A DNA stretch of 48,620 nt from Verrucomicrobiia bacterium (GCA_030430455.1 JAUIJB010000023.1:1-48620), one strand, 5' to 3'. Counted from the stretch's first letter, positions 9,183-17,346 are shown. The notes: generated by a model from the letters alone, not told the origin. Made by a program: numbers and translations.

Positions 9183-9237
9183 ATCGGGGCCGAACCCGCA
9201 AGACACATGAGCCTTCATGGCGCAGATCGGCCCCGAT
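9183..9237 (-). other. Long hairpin in the leader of the di-heme gene
   Basis: Perfect 11-bp arms (ATCGGGGCCGA at 9183-9193 and its complement at 9227-9237) enclose 33 nt that contain a second, nested inverted repeat, CATGA-GCCT-TCATG. The structure begins 18 bp before the di-heme start codon and would fold in its 5' UTR. It may be a regulatory leader or an operator. Confidence 0.5.
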
Positions 9238-9269
9238 TCGGCGGATAATTCCCCCGCCGGTCCCGAAAG

Positions 9270-9285
9270 TGCAATTCAATGCAAC
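9270..9285. promoter_or_regulatory. TGCA-N6-TGCA box, copy 2
   Basis: TGCAATTCAATGCAAC lies between divergent genes, 104 bp from the di-heme start and 102 bp from the PEP-CTERM start. On the + strand it is followed after 9 nt by a good promoter for the PEP-CTERM gene. On the - strand a weaker promoter (TTGCAC-N18-AATTAT) overlaps it. Confidence 0.7.
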
Positions 9286-9292
9286 TTTGTTC

Positions 9293-9321
9293 TTGAAGGA
9301 CCCCATCGATGCCCCTAGGCT
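9293..9321 (+). promoter_or_regulatory. Sigma-70-type promoter of the PEP-CTERM gene
   Basis: TTGAAG at 9293-9298, a 17-bp spacer, then TAGGCT at 9316-9321. The TGCA box lies immediately upstream, where a class I or II activator would bind. Confidence 0.5.
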
Positions 9322-9387
9322 CGCGGAGTCGTCGAGGCAGGAGGGTTCCTGCCCCTCCTTCGGCAGTTCAATTCAACCCACCTACCC

Positions 9388-10029
9388 ATGAACCAACGTC
9401 AACTCATCGCCACGGCAGCGGCCTCGACCCTCCTGATCGGGGGAGCCTCCGCAGCCAACCTCATCGTCAACGGGGACTTCGAGACCACAGGCAGCTGGAA
9501 CTTCATCGGCAACGCCCCGCCCTCGCCGATCGTCGAGATTTCCACGCTCGACCCGGAGGCTGGCACCAGCCACGGCCGGATCTCCTATGACAACCTCAAC
9601 AACCTCACCGCCGGTGGGGGCCCCGTTCTCCAGCAGGTGGGCAACGGTGTCTCGGACACGATGACCTACAACCTGTCCTTCGACGCCAAGTTGGACACCC
9701 TCGACCTCGCCGGCGTCAACGTCCAGCTGGGCCTGTTCCTCGGCGGCGGCACGCCCCTGGGCACGCCGTTCATTTCGCTGACGCCCGGGATCGGCACCGG
9801 CCAGACGCTCACCACGGAGTACCAGACCTTCACCTTCAACGGCCTGGTGGCCGGTGACGCGAACGACGTGTTCGACCTGCAGTTCCTCGCCGCCTTTGGC
9901 CCCGTGGACGACATCGTGAACGCGCTCAACGTCGACAACGTGGTCCTCGACGCGGTTCCGGAGCCCGCCTCGCTCGGCCTCCTCGGCCTCGGCGCGATCG
10001 CCGGATTGACCCGCCGTCGCCGGGCTTGA
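9388..10029 (+). CDS. PEP-CTERM sorted CBM-like surface protein
   Basis: 213 aa. A signal peptide (MNQRQLIATAAASTLLIGGASA) is followed by one jelly-roll CBM4/9-like domain that begins LIVNGDFETTGSW and resembles the repeats of the 3981 protein. The C-terminus is a complete PEP-CTERM sorting signal: VPEPASLGLLGLG, a hydrophobic helix, then RRRRA. PEP-CTERM proteins are processed by an exosortase and placed at the cell surface; no exosortase gene is in this window. It probably gives surface attachment to a polysaccharide. It is followed by a terminator-like hairpin and then the GH3 gene. Confidence 0.88.
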   Translation: MNQRQLIATAAASTLLIGGASAANLIVNGDFETTGSWNFIGNAPPSPIVEISTLDPEAGTSHGRISYDNLNNLTAGGGPVLQQVGNGVSDTMTYNLSFDAKLDTLDLAGVNVQLGLFLGGGTPLGTPFISLTPGIGTGQTLTTEYQTFTFNGLVAGDANDVFDLQFLAAFGPVDDIVNALNVDNVVLDAVPEPASLGLLGLGAIAGLTRRRRA

Positions 10030-10057
10030 TCCCCAGCGGCGAGAATCGTTTCCGCCA

Positions 10058-10094
10058 GGGCGGCCCCCCATGCCGGGAGGCCGCCCTTTCGTTT
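10058..10094 (+). terminator. Intrinsic terminator or attenuator before the GH3 gene
   Basis: Stem GGGCGGCC (10058-10065) with its complement at 10079-10086, followed by TTTCGTTT. It lies 28 bp past the PEP-CTERM stop and 22 bp before the GH3 start. Partial termination here would give more surface binder than enzyme from one promoter. Confidence 0.65.
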
Positions 10095-10115
10095 CCCCAC
10101 CAACGCCAGCCCGCC

Positions 10116-12368
10116 ATGAAGTTCCTCCGCCTCGTCCTGTTCGCCACCCACGCGGCCGCCTCTCCGCTGCCGAGCTCGGTGGGGTCGGCGGGCGAAATCG
10201 ACTCGCGAGTCTCGCAGCTTCTCGAGGGCCTGTCCCGCGAGGCGAAGATCGGCCAGCTCCAGCAACTCCCGGGGCACCTCCCGGCGGCCGAGATCGAGTC
10301 CGCCGTCCGCGCCGGCCGGGTCGGCTCGCTGATCAACGTCACCGATCCCGCGCGCCTGCGCGAGCTTCAGCGCATCGCGGTCGAGGAGAGCCCCGGCGGG
10401 ATCCCGCTGATCATCGGCCGCGACGTGATCCATGGCTTCCGCACCATCGCGCCGATCCCGCTCGGCCTCGCCGCCACCTGGAACCCGGAGCTGGTCGAGG
10501 CCAACTGCGCCGCCGCCGCCGCGGAGACCCGCAGCGTCGGGATCCACTGGACCTTCGCGCCGATGATCGACATCGCCCGCGACCCGCGCTGGGGGCGGGT
10601 CGCGGAGAGCCCCGGCGAGGACCCCTTCCTCGCCCGCCGGCTCTGCGCCGCGATGGTGCGCGGCTTCCAGGGCGACGACCTCGCCGCGCCCGACCGGATC
10701 GCCGCCTGTGCCAAGCACTTCGCCGCCTACGGCGCCGCGCTCGGCGGACGCGACTACAACACCACCTGGGTGCCGGATCAGCAGCTCTGGGAGGTCTACC
10801 TGCCGCCCTTCAAGACCGCGGTCGACCACGGCGTCGCCACCTTCATGACCGCCTTCAACGACCTCAACGGCGTGCCCTGTTCCGGCAGCGCCTTCCTGCT
10901 CGACGAGGTCCTTCGCAAGCGCTGGGACTTCAGCGGGTTCGTCGTCTCCGACTGGGCCTCGGTGACCCAGATGGTGCCCCACGGCATCGCCGCCGACGAC
11001 CGCGAGGCCGGCTTGCTCGCCATCCGCGCCGGCGTCGACATGGAAATGGCCACCCCCTCGATGGCCGAGCACTTCGCCAGCTTCATCGACGCCGGAAAGG
11101 TCCCGCCGGAGCGCCTCGACGAGCTGGTCGGCAACATCCTGCGGGTCAAGCTCGCCCTCGGGTTGTTCGAGCGGCCCGGCCCGCCGGAGACCGCGGTCTA
11201 CCCGCCGGAGATGGCGCCCGAGAGCCTGCGACTCGCCGAGCAGGCCGCCGCCGAGAGCCTCGTGCTGCTGAAGAACGACGGCGGCGTGCTGCCGCTGCCG
11301 GCCGGCAGCAAGGTGGCGGTGATCGGTCCGCTGGCCGACGCCCCGGCGGACCAGCTGGGGACCTGGTCCTTCGACGGCATCGCGGAGGACGTGGTGACGC
11401 CGAGAGCCGCGCTCGAGGCCGACGGCGCCGCCGGCAGCCTGGCCTCGGCCCGCTTCGTTCCGGGACTCGCCTACAGCCGCGACAAGTCGCGCGACGGCTT
11501 CGCCGCGGCGCTCGAGGCCGCCGACGAAGCCGATGTCGTGCTGTTCTTCGGTGGCGAGGAGGCGATCCTCTCCGGCGAGGCGCACAGCCGCGCCCGGCTC
11601 CACCTGCCCGGCGCCCAGGAGGAACTGCTCGCCGCGCTCCACGCCACCGGCAAGCCCGTCGTGCTGGTGGTCCTGGCCGGCCGGCCGCTGGTGCTCGAGC
11701 CGGTGCTGCCGCTGGTCGACGCCGTCCTCTACGCCTGGCACCCGGGAACCATGGGCGGCCCGGCGATCGCGAAGGTCCTGCGCGGCGAGCTCGATCCCTC
11801 GGGCCGGCTTCCGATCACCTTCCCGCGGGCCGAGGGCCAGATCCCCATCTACCATGGACATCGGAATACCGGCCGCCCCTTCAACCCGGATTCGTGGAGC
11901 CACATCGACGACATCCCGGTCGGCGCGGAGCAGACCTCGCTGGGCAACGAGTCGCACTACCTCGACCTCGGCCACGAGCCGCAGTTCTGGTTCGGCGAGG
12001 GGCTCTCCTACACCCGTTTCCGCCACGGCGAGCCCGAGCTGTCGACCACCGAACTGCGCGGCGGCGGCACGCTGGAGGTCACCACGACCTTCACAAACAC
12101 CGGCGAGCGGTCCGGGCACGTCGTCGCCCAGCTCTACTTCCGCGACCCGGCCGCCAGCATCACCCGCCCGGTCAGCGAACTGGCCGGCTTCCGCAAGATC
12201 CTGCTCGGGCCCGGCGAGAGCCGCCAGGTCCGCTTCGAGCTGGCCGCGGAAGACTTCGCCTTTCCGGGGCCGGACGGTGAAGCGCGCCTCGAGGCGGGCA
12301 CCATCGAGATCATGGTGGGAACCAGCGCCCGCGACCACCGCAGTGCCACCCTGCGCATCGAGCCGTGA
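10116..12368 (+). CDS. bglX: GH3 beta-glucosidase, BglX-like
   Basis: 750 aa secreted glycoside hydrolase family 3 enzyme that releases glucose from oligosaccharides with retention. A short signal peptide is followed by the GH3 TIM barrel, with the nucleophile Asp279 in GFVVSDWASV and the substrate-binding KHFAAYG earlier. The GH3 C-terminal alpha/beta domain carries the likely acid/base Glu488 in LSGEAHSRARLHLPGAQ. A C-terminal Fn3-like domain ends in GFRKILLGPGESRQVRFEL. Order and motifs match BglX over the full length. The ATG at 10116 is chosen because the frame upstream runs through the terminator hairpin. The CBM genes around it suggest it works on oligosaccharides from the same polymer. 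Confidence 0.94.
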   Translation: MKFLRLVLFATHAAASPLPSSVGSAGEIDSRVSQLLEGLSREAKIGQLQQLPGHLPAAEIESAVRAGRVGSLINVTDPARLRELQRIAVEESPGGIPLIIGRDVIHGFRTIAPIPLGLAATWNPELVEANCAAAAAETRSVGIHWTFAPMIDIARDPRWGRVAESPGEDPFLARRLCAAMVRGFQGDDLAAPDRIAACAKHFAAYGAALGGRDYNTTWVPDQQLWEVYLPPFKTAVDHGVATFMTAFNDLNGVPCSGSAFLLDEVLRKRWDFSGFVVSDWASVTQMVPHGIAADDREAGLLAIRAGVDMEMATPSMAEHFASFIDAGKVPPERLDELVGNILRVKLALGLFERPGPPETAVYPPEMAPESLRLAEQAAAESLVLLKNDGGVLPLPAGSKVAVIGPLADAPADQLGTWSFDGIAEDVVTPRAALEADGAAGSLASARFVPGLAYSRDKSRDGFAAALEAADEADVVLFFGGEEAILSGEAHSRARLHLPGAQEELLAALHATGKPVVLVVLAGRPLVLEPVLPLVDAVLYAWHPGTMGGPAIAKVLRGELDPSGRLPITFPRAEGQIPIYHGHRNTGRPFNPDSWSHIDDIPVGAEQTSLGNESHYLDLGHEPQFWFGEGLSYTRFRHGEPELSTTELRGGGTLEVTTTFTNTGERSGHVVAQLYFRDPAASITRPVSELAGFRKILLGPGESRQVRFELAAEDFAFPGPDGEARLEAGTIEIMVGTSARDHRSATLRIEP

Positions 12369-12412
12369 TCTCCGTGATGTGAGTGCAAGGAGGTGAAGCG
12401 GGGTCCGCAACG

Positions 12413-12450
12413 GGGAAACCGCAGACGGACGCGGATGGACGCAGATTTCA
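12413..12450. repeat. Short CGCAGA/GGACGC dispersed repeat
   Basis: ACCGCAGACGGACGCGGATG runs into GGACGCAGATTTC. This repeats a degenerate GGACGC/CGCAGA unit. Similar intergenic tracts occur in many unrelated genomes and are often mis-translated as EICVHPRPSAV. The function is unknown. Confidence 0.45.
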
Positions 12451-12517
12451 GGCTTCCGTCCGCTAGAATTGCGGCAACCCACCTCGCTTCCAAGGGTCCG
12501 GGGGGGCGACGCCGGGA

Positions 12518-13828
12518 TCAGCGGGCCACCTGGAAAGGAAAGTTGTCGGCACTCGCCCCGCCCTGGCCGTCCCGGACCGTGACAAAGAGGCGGTAGGCAC
12601 CCGGCTTCGCGGGGACCCGCACCGTCGCCTTGCCGGCGCCGCCCGTCACGGCGCCATCGATTGCGGGCGGCACCTGCTCCCGATCGCCACCCACCTTGCG
12701 GTCGCGGCTTTCCTCGACCACGGACCACTCCCACTGCAGCTCGTCCCCCTCGGGGTCGCTGGCCTCGGCCTCGACGGTCACCTCCCCGCCCGGGGCGACC
12801 ACCGCCTCGCGGAGCGGCGACTCGATGCCGGTGATCCTCGGCGAACGGTTGTCCGGCCACTCGCCGGTCCAAGCATAGCTCACCGCATCGACGCTCGGAA
12901 GCTTCTCGCCGGTCTCGAGGAACATCCCGTACCAGGTCGAGGTGACCTCCTGCTTCTGCCCCCACAGGAAGGCGTAGCTGCCGAGGCAGATGTCGTCGTC
13001 CTCCTCGAGCAGCTCGATGGTGGCGTAGTAGCCGGCCGCCTTCTTGAACGAGGAGGGCTCGATGGGCGCGCCCCACGGCGTGCTCGGGACCTCCCAGTGC
13101 CCGGTGGGTCCGAACTCGGTGAGCACGAAGCCCTTGGTCCAGCCGGCCTCCCTCGCCGCCCGCGCGGCTCCCGAGGCCCCGCCGTAGGCATTGACCCCGA
13201 GCACGTCGAGGTTCGGGTAGTGCTCGAGGATCCCCTTGATCTTGGCCGCGTTGGCGCCGGCGATCACCGTCATCACCGGGTGGTCGGGGTCCTCCTCCTT
13301 CACGATCGCCGCCAGGCGGTTGAGTTCCCGCCAGATCCGCGGGTCGCCCGACTCGGAAGTCGGGCCCTCCATCTCGTTGCCGAGCCCCCACATCAACAGC
13401 GCCGGGTGATCGCGGTGCTTCCTCACCGCTTCGCGAACCATCTCGCGCTGCTCACGCACCTGGGCCGGGTCGTCGTAGCGGAATCCATGGCGCTCGTGGC
13501 CGATCCAGATTCCCACCGTCACGGCGATCCCGTTCGCCTGGCAGTAGTCCAGCAGGGGCTTGCCATCGATCCGCTCGTCCAGCGACTCGAGGCCCCAGGT
13601 CCGGATCGAGTTCCCCCCGCAGCGGACCAGGTCGGCAAGATGCTTCGTTCCCCCGGCCCCGCGGATCCAGAACGGCTCGCCACCGCGCATCAGGCGGAGC
13701 CCGCCGTCCTCATCCCGCTCGATCGCCACCTCCGGCCCGGCCGCCACCGCGAGGGGCAGAAGCTGGCAGCCCAGCAGGAGGGAAAGGGTGGCCGGGAACA
13801 GCGGGAACAGCGGCGAAAAGGACTTCAT
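12518..13828 (-). CDS. Secreted clan GH-A glycoside hydrolase (GH2-like barrel) with Ig-like domain
   Basis: 436 aa. After the signal peptide comes a strand pair (GLRLMRGGEPFWIRGAGG) and a TIM barrel. Acid/base Glu152 lies in MWGLGNEMEG and nucleophile Glu238 in FVLTEFGPTG, the clan GH-A arrangement on strands 4 and 7. The closest match by motif is the GH2 catalytic barrel without the sugar-binding and Ig domains; GH5- or GH72-like beta-glucan enzymes remain possible. Residues ~345-436 form a PKD/Ig-like beta domain (VTVEAEASDPEGDELQWEW). It converges with the GH3 gene and has its own promoter and TGCA box at 13921-13972. The substrate is inferred only from neighbours. Confidence 0.82.
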   Translation of the reverse strand: MKSFSPLFPLFPATLSLLLGCQLLPLAVAAGPEVAIERDEDGGLRLMRGGEPFWIRGAGGTKHLADLVRCGGNSIRTWGLESLDERIDGKPLLDYCQANGIAVTVGIWIGHERHGFRYDDPAQVREQREMVREAVRKHRDHPALLMWGLGNEMEGPTSESGDPRIWRELNRLAAIVKEEDPDHPVMTVIAGANAAKIKGILEHYPNLDVLGVNAYGGASGAARAAREAGWTKGFVLTEFGPTGHWEVPSTPWGAPIEPSSFKKAAGYYATIELLEEDDDICLGSYAFLWGQKQEVTSTWYGMFLETGEKLPSVDAVSYAWTGEWPDNRSPRITGIESPLREAVVAPGGEVTVEAEASDPEGDELQWEWSVVEESRDRKVGGDREQVPPAIDGAVTGGAGKATVRVPAKPGAYRLFVTVRDGQGGASADNFPFQVAR

Positions 13829-13920
13829 CGGGGTGGATCGCAATCGGATTGGAATACGGAGGCCGGGCACCAGCCACCACCCGATGAGGGGCGGTCCTGC
13901 CACCGACCGGAGTGAGCGCC

Positions 13921-13949
13921 ACGCTAGCCCCCCGCCCATCCCGGGTCAA
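13921..13949 (-). promoter_or_regulatory. Sigma-70-type promoter of the GH-A gene
   Basis: Read on the - strand: TTGACC (13944-13949), a 17-bp spacer, then TAGCGT (13921-13926), about 92 bp upstream of the start codon. The TGCA box ends 7 nt upstream of the -35 element. Confidence 0.6.
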
Positions 13950-13956
13950 CCTTTGT

Positions 13957-13972
13957 TGCAATTTTGTGCAAT
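13957..13972. promoter_or_regulatory. TGCA-N6-TGCA box, copy 3
   Basis: TGCAATTTTGTGCAAT lies between the divergent GH-A gene (128 bp away) and the TPR gene (40 bp away). Read toward the GH-A gene it sits about -42 to -57 from the predicted transcription start, a typical activator position. Confidence 0.7.
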
Positions 13973-14012
13973 CCGGATTGACCCCGAACTCCCGCCGTGT
14001 TTTTCTTCGCCC

Positions 14013-14579
14013 ATGACCCGCAAACCCGCCTCCCTCATCGCCCTGCTGCCACTCCTCCTCGCCGTGCCTGCCGCGGCGGCCGGGGAAACCGCCGCTCCCG
14101 GGAAGACAAGCAGCGAGACGGCCACCGAGCCGGGCATCGCTGAACAATCCGCCGCCGCGAAGGATCCCTTCGGCGAGGTCACGCTGGACTTCGGCGACCA
14201 CAGCTCGAGCACCCTCACCACCAAGGCCTGGGATGCCTTCGGCGCCAAGAGTTACAAGAGCGCGAGCGTCTATGCCAACAAGTGCATCGAACTCTACCGC
14301 GAGCAGGCCATGGCCATGCAGAAGGGGCTGACTTCGGCGCCGACGGAAAAGGAGGCCATCGCCCAGAACTGGGCGCTCAACGACGTCGGGACCTGCTACT
14401 ACATCCTCGGCCAGGTTCACGAGGCGCAGGGCAGGAAGAAGGAGGCGATCGCGGCCTACCAGACCCTCGTCAAGGAACTGCCCCTCGCCCACTGCTGGGA
14501 CACCAAGGGCTGGTACTGGAAGCCGGCCGACCCCGCCCGCGAGCGCATCAAGGCCCTCGAGTTCGAAACTCTCGAGTGA
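14013..14579 (+). CDS. Secreted TPR-type protein
   Basis: 188 aa with a clear signal peptide ending near AAAAGE, then a low-complexity linker and an alpha-helical region. Visible motifs are AWDAFGAKSYKSASVYANKC, WALNDVGTCYYILGQVHEAQ and the C-terminal CWDTKGWYWKPADPA. The paired helices fit tetratricopeptide repeats. Proteins with the same LNDVGT and CWD.KGW.W motifs occur elsewhere and are sometimes labelled beta-glucanase precursor, but I see no catalytic site and do not adopt that name. It starts 40 bp after a TGCA box and may belong to the same regulon. Confidence 0.72.
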   Translation: MTRKPASLIALLPLLLAVPAAAAGETAAPGKTSSETATEPGIAEQSAAAKDPFGEVTLDFGDHSSSTLTTKAWDAFGAKSYKSASVYANKCIELYREQAMAMQKGLTSAPTEKEAIAQNWALNDVGTCYYILGQVHEAQGRKKEAIAAYQTLVKELPLAHCWDTKGWYWKPADPARERIKALEFETLE

Positions 14580-14746
14580 TTCGTCGAGTGATTCGAATTC
14601 CGCGATGCAAACTGGCCCACCCGGGCTCGGCGTGGAAAAACCTTGGGGCTTTGAACCCCGGGAGCTCCAGCTGCGAGGTTCCGTAGAATCTGCGGCTCCC
14701 CATCGCCACTCCGCCACTCCCGATCCCGGAGCATCAAAGCCATTAG

Positions 14747-14992
14747 CCGGGGGTCGAGCGCAGCGACACCCCCGGAAGGAGACGCGAAAGGGAACGCATC
14801 CCGGAGGGATGCCAGCCGGGCCCGGGTTGCCCGCCAAACGCCACGTCCACCTCATCCCCGCCGGACCGATCGGGCGATCAGGCGGACTGGCTGCGACCCC
14901 TGCCGGGGTCGCGATGAAGGGTTGCTCCAACCCCGGGGGTGTCGTCGCCTTGCTCCTCAACCCCCGGCGAATGGCTGTCAGCCCTCCGGGAT
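14747..14992. repeat. REP-like hairpin element, copy 1
   Basis: A run of imperfect palindromes: CCGGGGGT/ACCCCCGG at 14747-14775, GCATCCCGGAGGGATGC at 14796-14812, GCGACCCC-TGCC-GGGGTCGC at 14893-14912, and a second CCGGGGGT/ACCCCCGG pair at 14933-14967, ending in CCCTCCGGGATG. The part from 14825 on recurs at 23601-23730. It resembles REP/BIME arrays mobilised by RAYT-type transposases, but no transposase is visible. Confidence 0.75.
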
Positions 14993-15016
14993 GAACAAGA
15001 GTGCCACCCCGGGATC

Positions 15017-15050
15017 AAAAAGAGGCGCCGCCCCCGGAGGAGGCGACGCC
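15017..15050 (-). terminator. Intrinsic terminator of the 15115-17346 gene
   Basis: On the - strand, GGCGTCGCC, a 9-nt loop and GGCGGCGCC (one G.T wobble) are followed by TCTTTTT. It lies 64 bp past the stop codon. Confidence 0.7.
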
Positions 15051-15114
15051 GGTCGCGGGTCTCATGATTGATTCGAGCGGCGCCCGGGCGCCGCCACCGG
15101 CAACTCAGCGCGAT

Positions 15115-17346
15115 TCAGGGCGAGGCGACCTCCTCGACCTGGTAGTAGCCCTGGTCGGCGGCGGCCGAGTCGTCGCTGAACATCAACTCGCCCCCGGTGC
15201 CGGCCAGCCCGGTCTGGATCGGGGTGAAGGCCGTGGCCAGGTCGGGCGAGTGAAGGAAGTTGTAGCTGAAACCGGTCCTCGACTGGAAGACGACCGTGAA
15301 GACGTCGCCGGCCTTGGACACCGCCACGATCGCCGGGGCCGGGTCACCTCCCCCGCCACCGACGTCGATCACCAGGTTGTCGTAGCCCACCCGCGTGCCC
15401 GGCCCCCAGATGGGGACGAAGCGGATCTCGTTGGCGCACTCGGGGATGGTGATCTCGAACTCGTAGGTCTCCCAGGTCGAGCCGTCACCGATCAGGTCGG
15501 GATACATGTTATCGGTGTCGCTGACCAGCTGCCCGGCGACCCAGTACTCGACCTTGAGGCCACCGATCGAGGTTCCCTCGCCATCGATGATCCGCATGTC
15601 CATGCCGACCGTGTAGGTCCCGCCGGGTTCAAGGCCGAGCTCCGAGAGCTTGAGCGAGCTGTTGTCGTTCGAGACCAGCACGCCGAAGTTCCCCTCGAAC
15701 AGGAAGGCGTCGATCTCCGCGTAGCCGCTGTCGCCAACCCCGCCGCTCGGCGGGTAGTCGAGGAAATAGCCGTCGGTGAAGTAGGCCCAGTTCGTCCCGG
15801 CCGCCTCGAAGTCGCCGTTCGGGATCACCGGGCTGCCCGGGGGCAGGACCAGCGGCGTCGGGTCGACCGTGATGTTGTCGAAGCCCACCTCGGAGGCGGC
15901 GCCCCACAGGAGCACCACCTTGATGCCGTCGGCGCAGGGCGGGATCTCCACGTCGAAGTCATAGGTTTCCCAGGCGTTGATGTCCCCCGCCGGCGGGAAC
16001 AGGTCGCCGGTCGAACCCTGGGCGGCACCGCCATCGTAGAACTCGACCTTGAGGCCGCCGAGGTTGGTGCCGCTGAACACCCGCATGTCCTGGCTGAAGC
16101 GGTAGCTGTTGCCCCCGGCCAGGCCGAGGCCGGAGAGCGGGATGATCGCATCGTTGTTGCCAACCAGGACCCCGAAGCCGGTTCCGTCCGCGGTGTTGTC
16201 CATCACCCCGTAGCCGTCGCCGTTGCCGCCGGATGCCGGGTAGGAGAAGTCGAAGGTCCCGCCCCCGCTGTTCTCGGCCCATCCCGCCCCGCCGAGGATG
16301 CCGAAGTCGCCGTTGGGAATCTCGCCGGGGGTCGGGTTCGGGATCGCCGTCGTGCTGAAGCCGACGTTGTCATACTGGACCACCGAGCCCTCGCCCGAAA
16401 CCAGGCAGAGCTGGATCGCCGTGCACACCGGCGGCAGCGTCACGTCGAAGTCGTAGGTCGTCCACGATCCGCTGCCACTGGCCGGGAAGAGATAGCCGGT
16501 CGAGCCGCCGTCCAGCGAGCCGCTCTGGAAGTCGACCTTGAGGCCGCCGATGTTGGCTCCGCTCTCGATCCGCATGTCGACGCTGAAGGTGTAGGTCATC
16601 CCGGCCGTGAGGCCGAGGCCGGCGACCGGAAGGTTCGTGCCGCTGTTGGCCTGTAGCAAGCCGACACCGCCGTCATCGGCCGAGTGGTCGATCTGCGCGA
16701 TGCCCGCTGGAAAGTCGAAGAGGAAGGTCCCGCCGCCGAGGGTCGTCGACGACCACTGGTCGCCCCCCGGCGTCTCGAAGTCGCCATTGGGGATTTCGCT
16801 CACCGGTCCCGTCCCGCTCTGGGTCAGCTCCAGCGTGTCGAAGCTGAGGTCCATCAACAGTCCCGGGTTGCCGTTGCCGAAGGTCCCTTGGAGGTCGAAG
16901 CCGGTGAGGTTGGCGAGGTCGAGGCCCGGGGTGGTTCCGGGGGCGTTGTCCTGGATGAAGTCCGTGAGGTCCTTGGTCAGCGACACGCCGAGATCCTCGA
17001 CGCCGGTCGCGAGGCCGGAGAAGCGATACACCCGCTGGGTCCCGTCGGCATCGCTGAGAACGACGTTGAACGCGTCGGAGGCATTCGCGGCATTCACGTC
17101 GAAGGTCACCTGCAGGGTGTCGCAGCCGGTGCCGTCCACGGCGGCCCCCTTGCCGCCCCCGCCAGAGTCGAAGGCCTCGACCCGAAACTGGGTGGCACCC
17201 GAGGTGAAGGTTCCGAAGTCCCATTGGGCGTAGGTGTAGTCCAGCGTTAAGTCGCTGAAGTCCGTGATCAGCACCTCGCCGCGGGCGAGGGGCACGAGGC
17301 CGGCGATCAGGAGTCCGGCTCCAAGGGTTCGAATGGGCTTGTTCAT
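15115..17346 (-). CDS. Secreted protein with three CBM4/9-like repeats
   Basis: 743 aa with a signal peptide (cleavage near ARG-E). Residues ~25-180 form a beta domain (LITDFSDLTLDYTYAQWDFG). Three repeats of ~160 residues start IPNGDFETPGG (~184), IPNGDFGILGG (~340) and IPNGDFEAAGT (~507). Each contains a GLGLx-G-TY-F/V-DMRI.SG-NIGGLKV-type core and one Cys in a PPVC, PPCA or PECA motif near the end. The C-terminal ~75 residues are the FSYNFLHSPDLATAF..YYQVEEV module found in the 3981 protein. There is no catalytic domain and no PEP-CTERM. It has its own TGCA box and terminator. It is probably an extracellular polysaccharide binder. Confidence 0.8.
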   Translation of the reverse strand: MNKPIRTLGAGLLIAGLVPLARGEVLITDFSDLTLDYTYAQWDFGTFTSGATQFRVEAFDSGGGGKGAAVDGTGCDTLQVTFDVNAANASDAFNVVLSDADGTQRVYRFSGLATGVEDLGVSLTKDLTDFIQDNAPGTTPGLDLANLTGFDLQGTFGNGNPGLLMDLSFDTLELTQSGTGPVSEIPNGDFETPGGDQWSSTTLGGGTFLFDFPAGIAQIDHSADDGGVGLLQANSGTNLPVAGLGLTAGMTYTFSVDMRIESGANIGGLKVDFQSGSLDGGSTGYLFPASGSGSWTTYDFDVTLPPVCTAIQLCLVSGEGSVVQYDNVGFSTTAIPNPTPGEIPNGDFGILGGAGWAENSGGGTFDFSYPASGGNGDGYGVMDNTADGTGFGVLVGNNDAIIPLSGLGLAGGNSYRFSQDMRVFSGTNLGGLKVEFYDGGAAQGSTGDLFPPAGDINAWETYDFDVEIPPCADGIKVVLLWGAASEVGFDNITVDPTPLVLPPGSPVIPNGDFEAAGTNWAYFTDGYFLDYPPSGGVGDSGYAEIDAFLFEGNFGVLVSNDNSSLKLSELGLEPGGTYTVGMDMRIIDGEGTSIGGLKVEYWVAGQLVSDTDNMYPDLIGDGSTWETYEFEITIPECANEIRFVPIWGPGTRVGYDNLVIDVGGGGGDPAPAIVAVSKAGDVFTVVFQSRTGFSYNFLHSPDLATAFTPIQTGLAGTGGELMFSDDSAAADQGYYQVEEVASP

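Larger units (their letters stand above)
14580..15114. other. Intergenic stretch of 535 bp
   Basis: No gene is supported here. It holds a REP-like hairpin element (14747-14992) and two structures near the stop of the 15115 gene: an intrinsic terminator and the perfect palindrome GCGGCGCCCGGGCGCCGC at 15077-15094. Confidence 0.7.

Noticed and set aside
9666..13391. A 1241-aa open frame on the - strand across the PEP-CTERM and GH3 genes
   Set aside because: Low-complexity translation antisense to clear GH3 and PEP-CTERM coding regions; also out of frame with the GH-A gene.
14013..14579. Beta-glucanase label for the TPR protein
   Set aside because: Similar proteins carry that name in some databases, but no glycosidase motif or catalytic residues are visible.
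14747..14992. Protein-coding gene in the repeat element
   Set aside because: The open frames here translate palindromic repeat sequence and recur in the second copy; no coding features.
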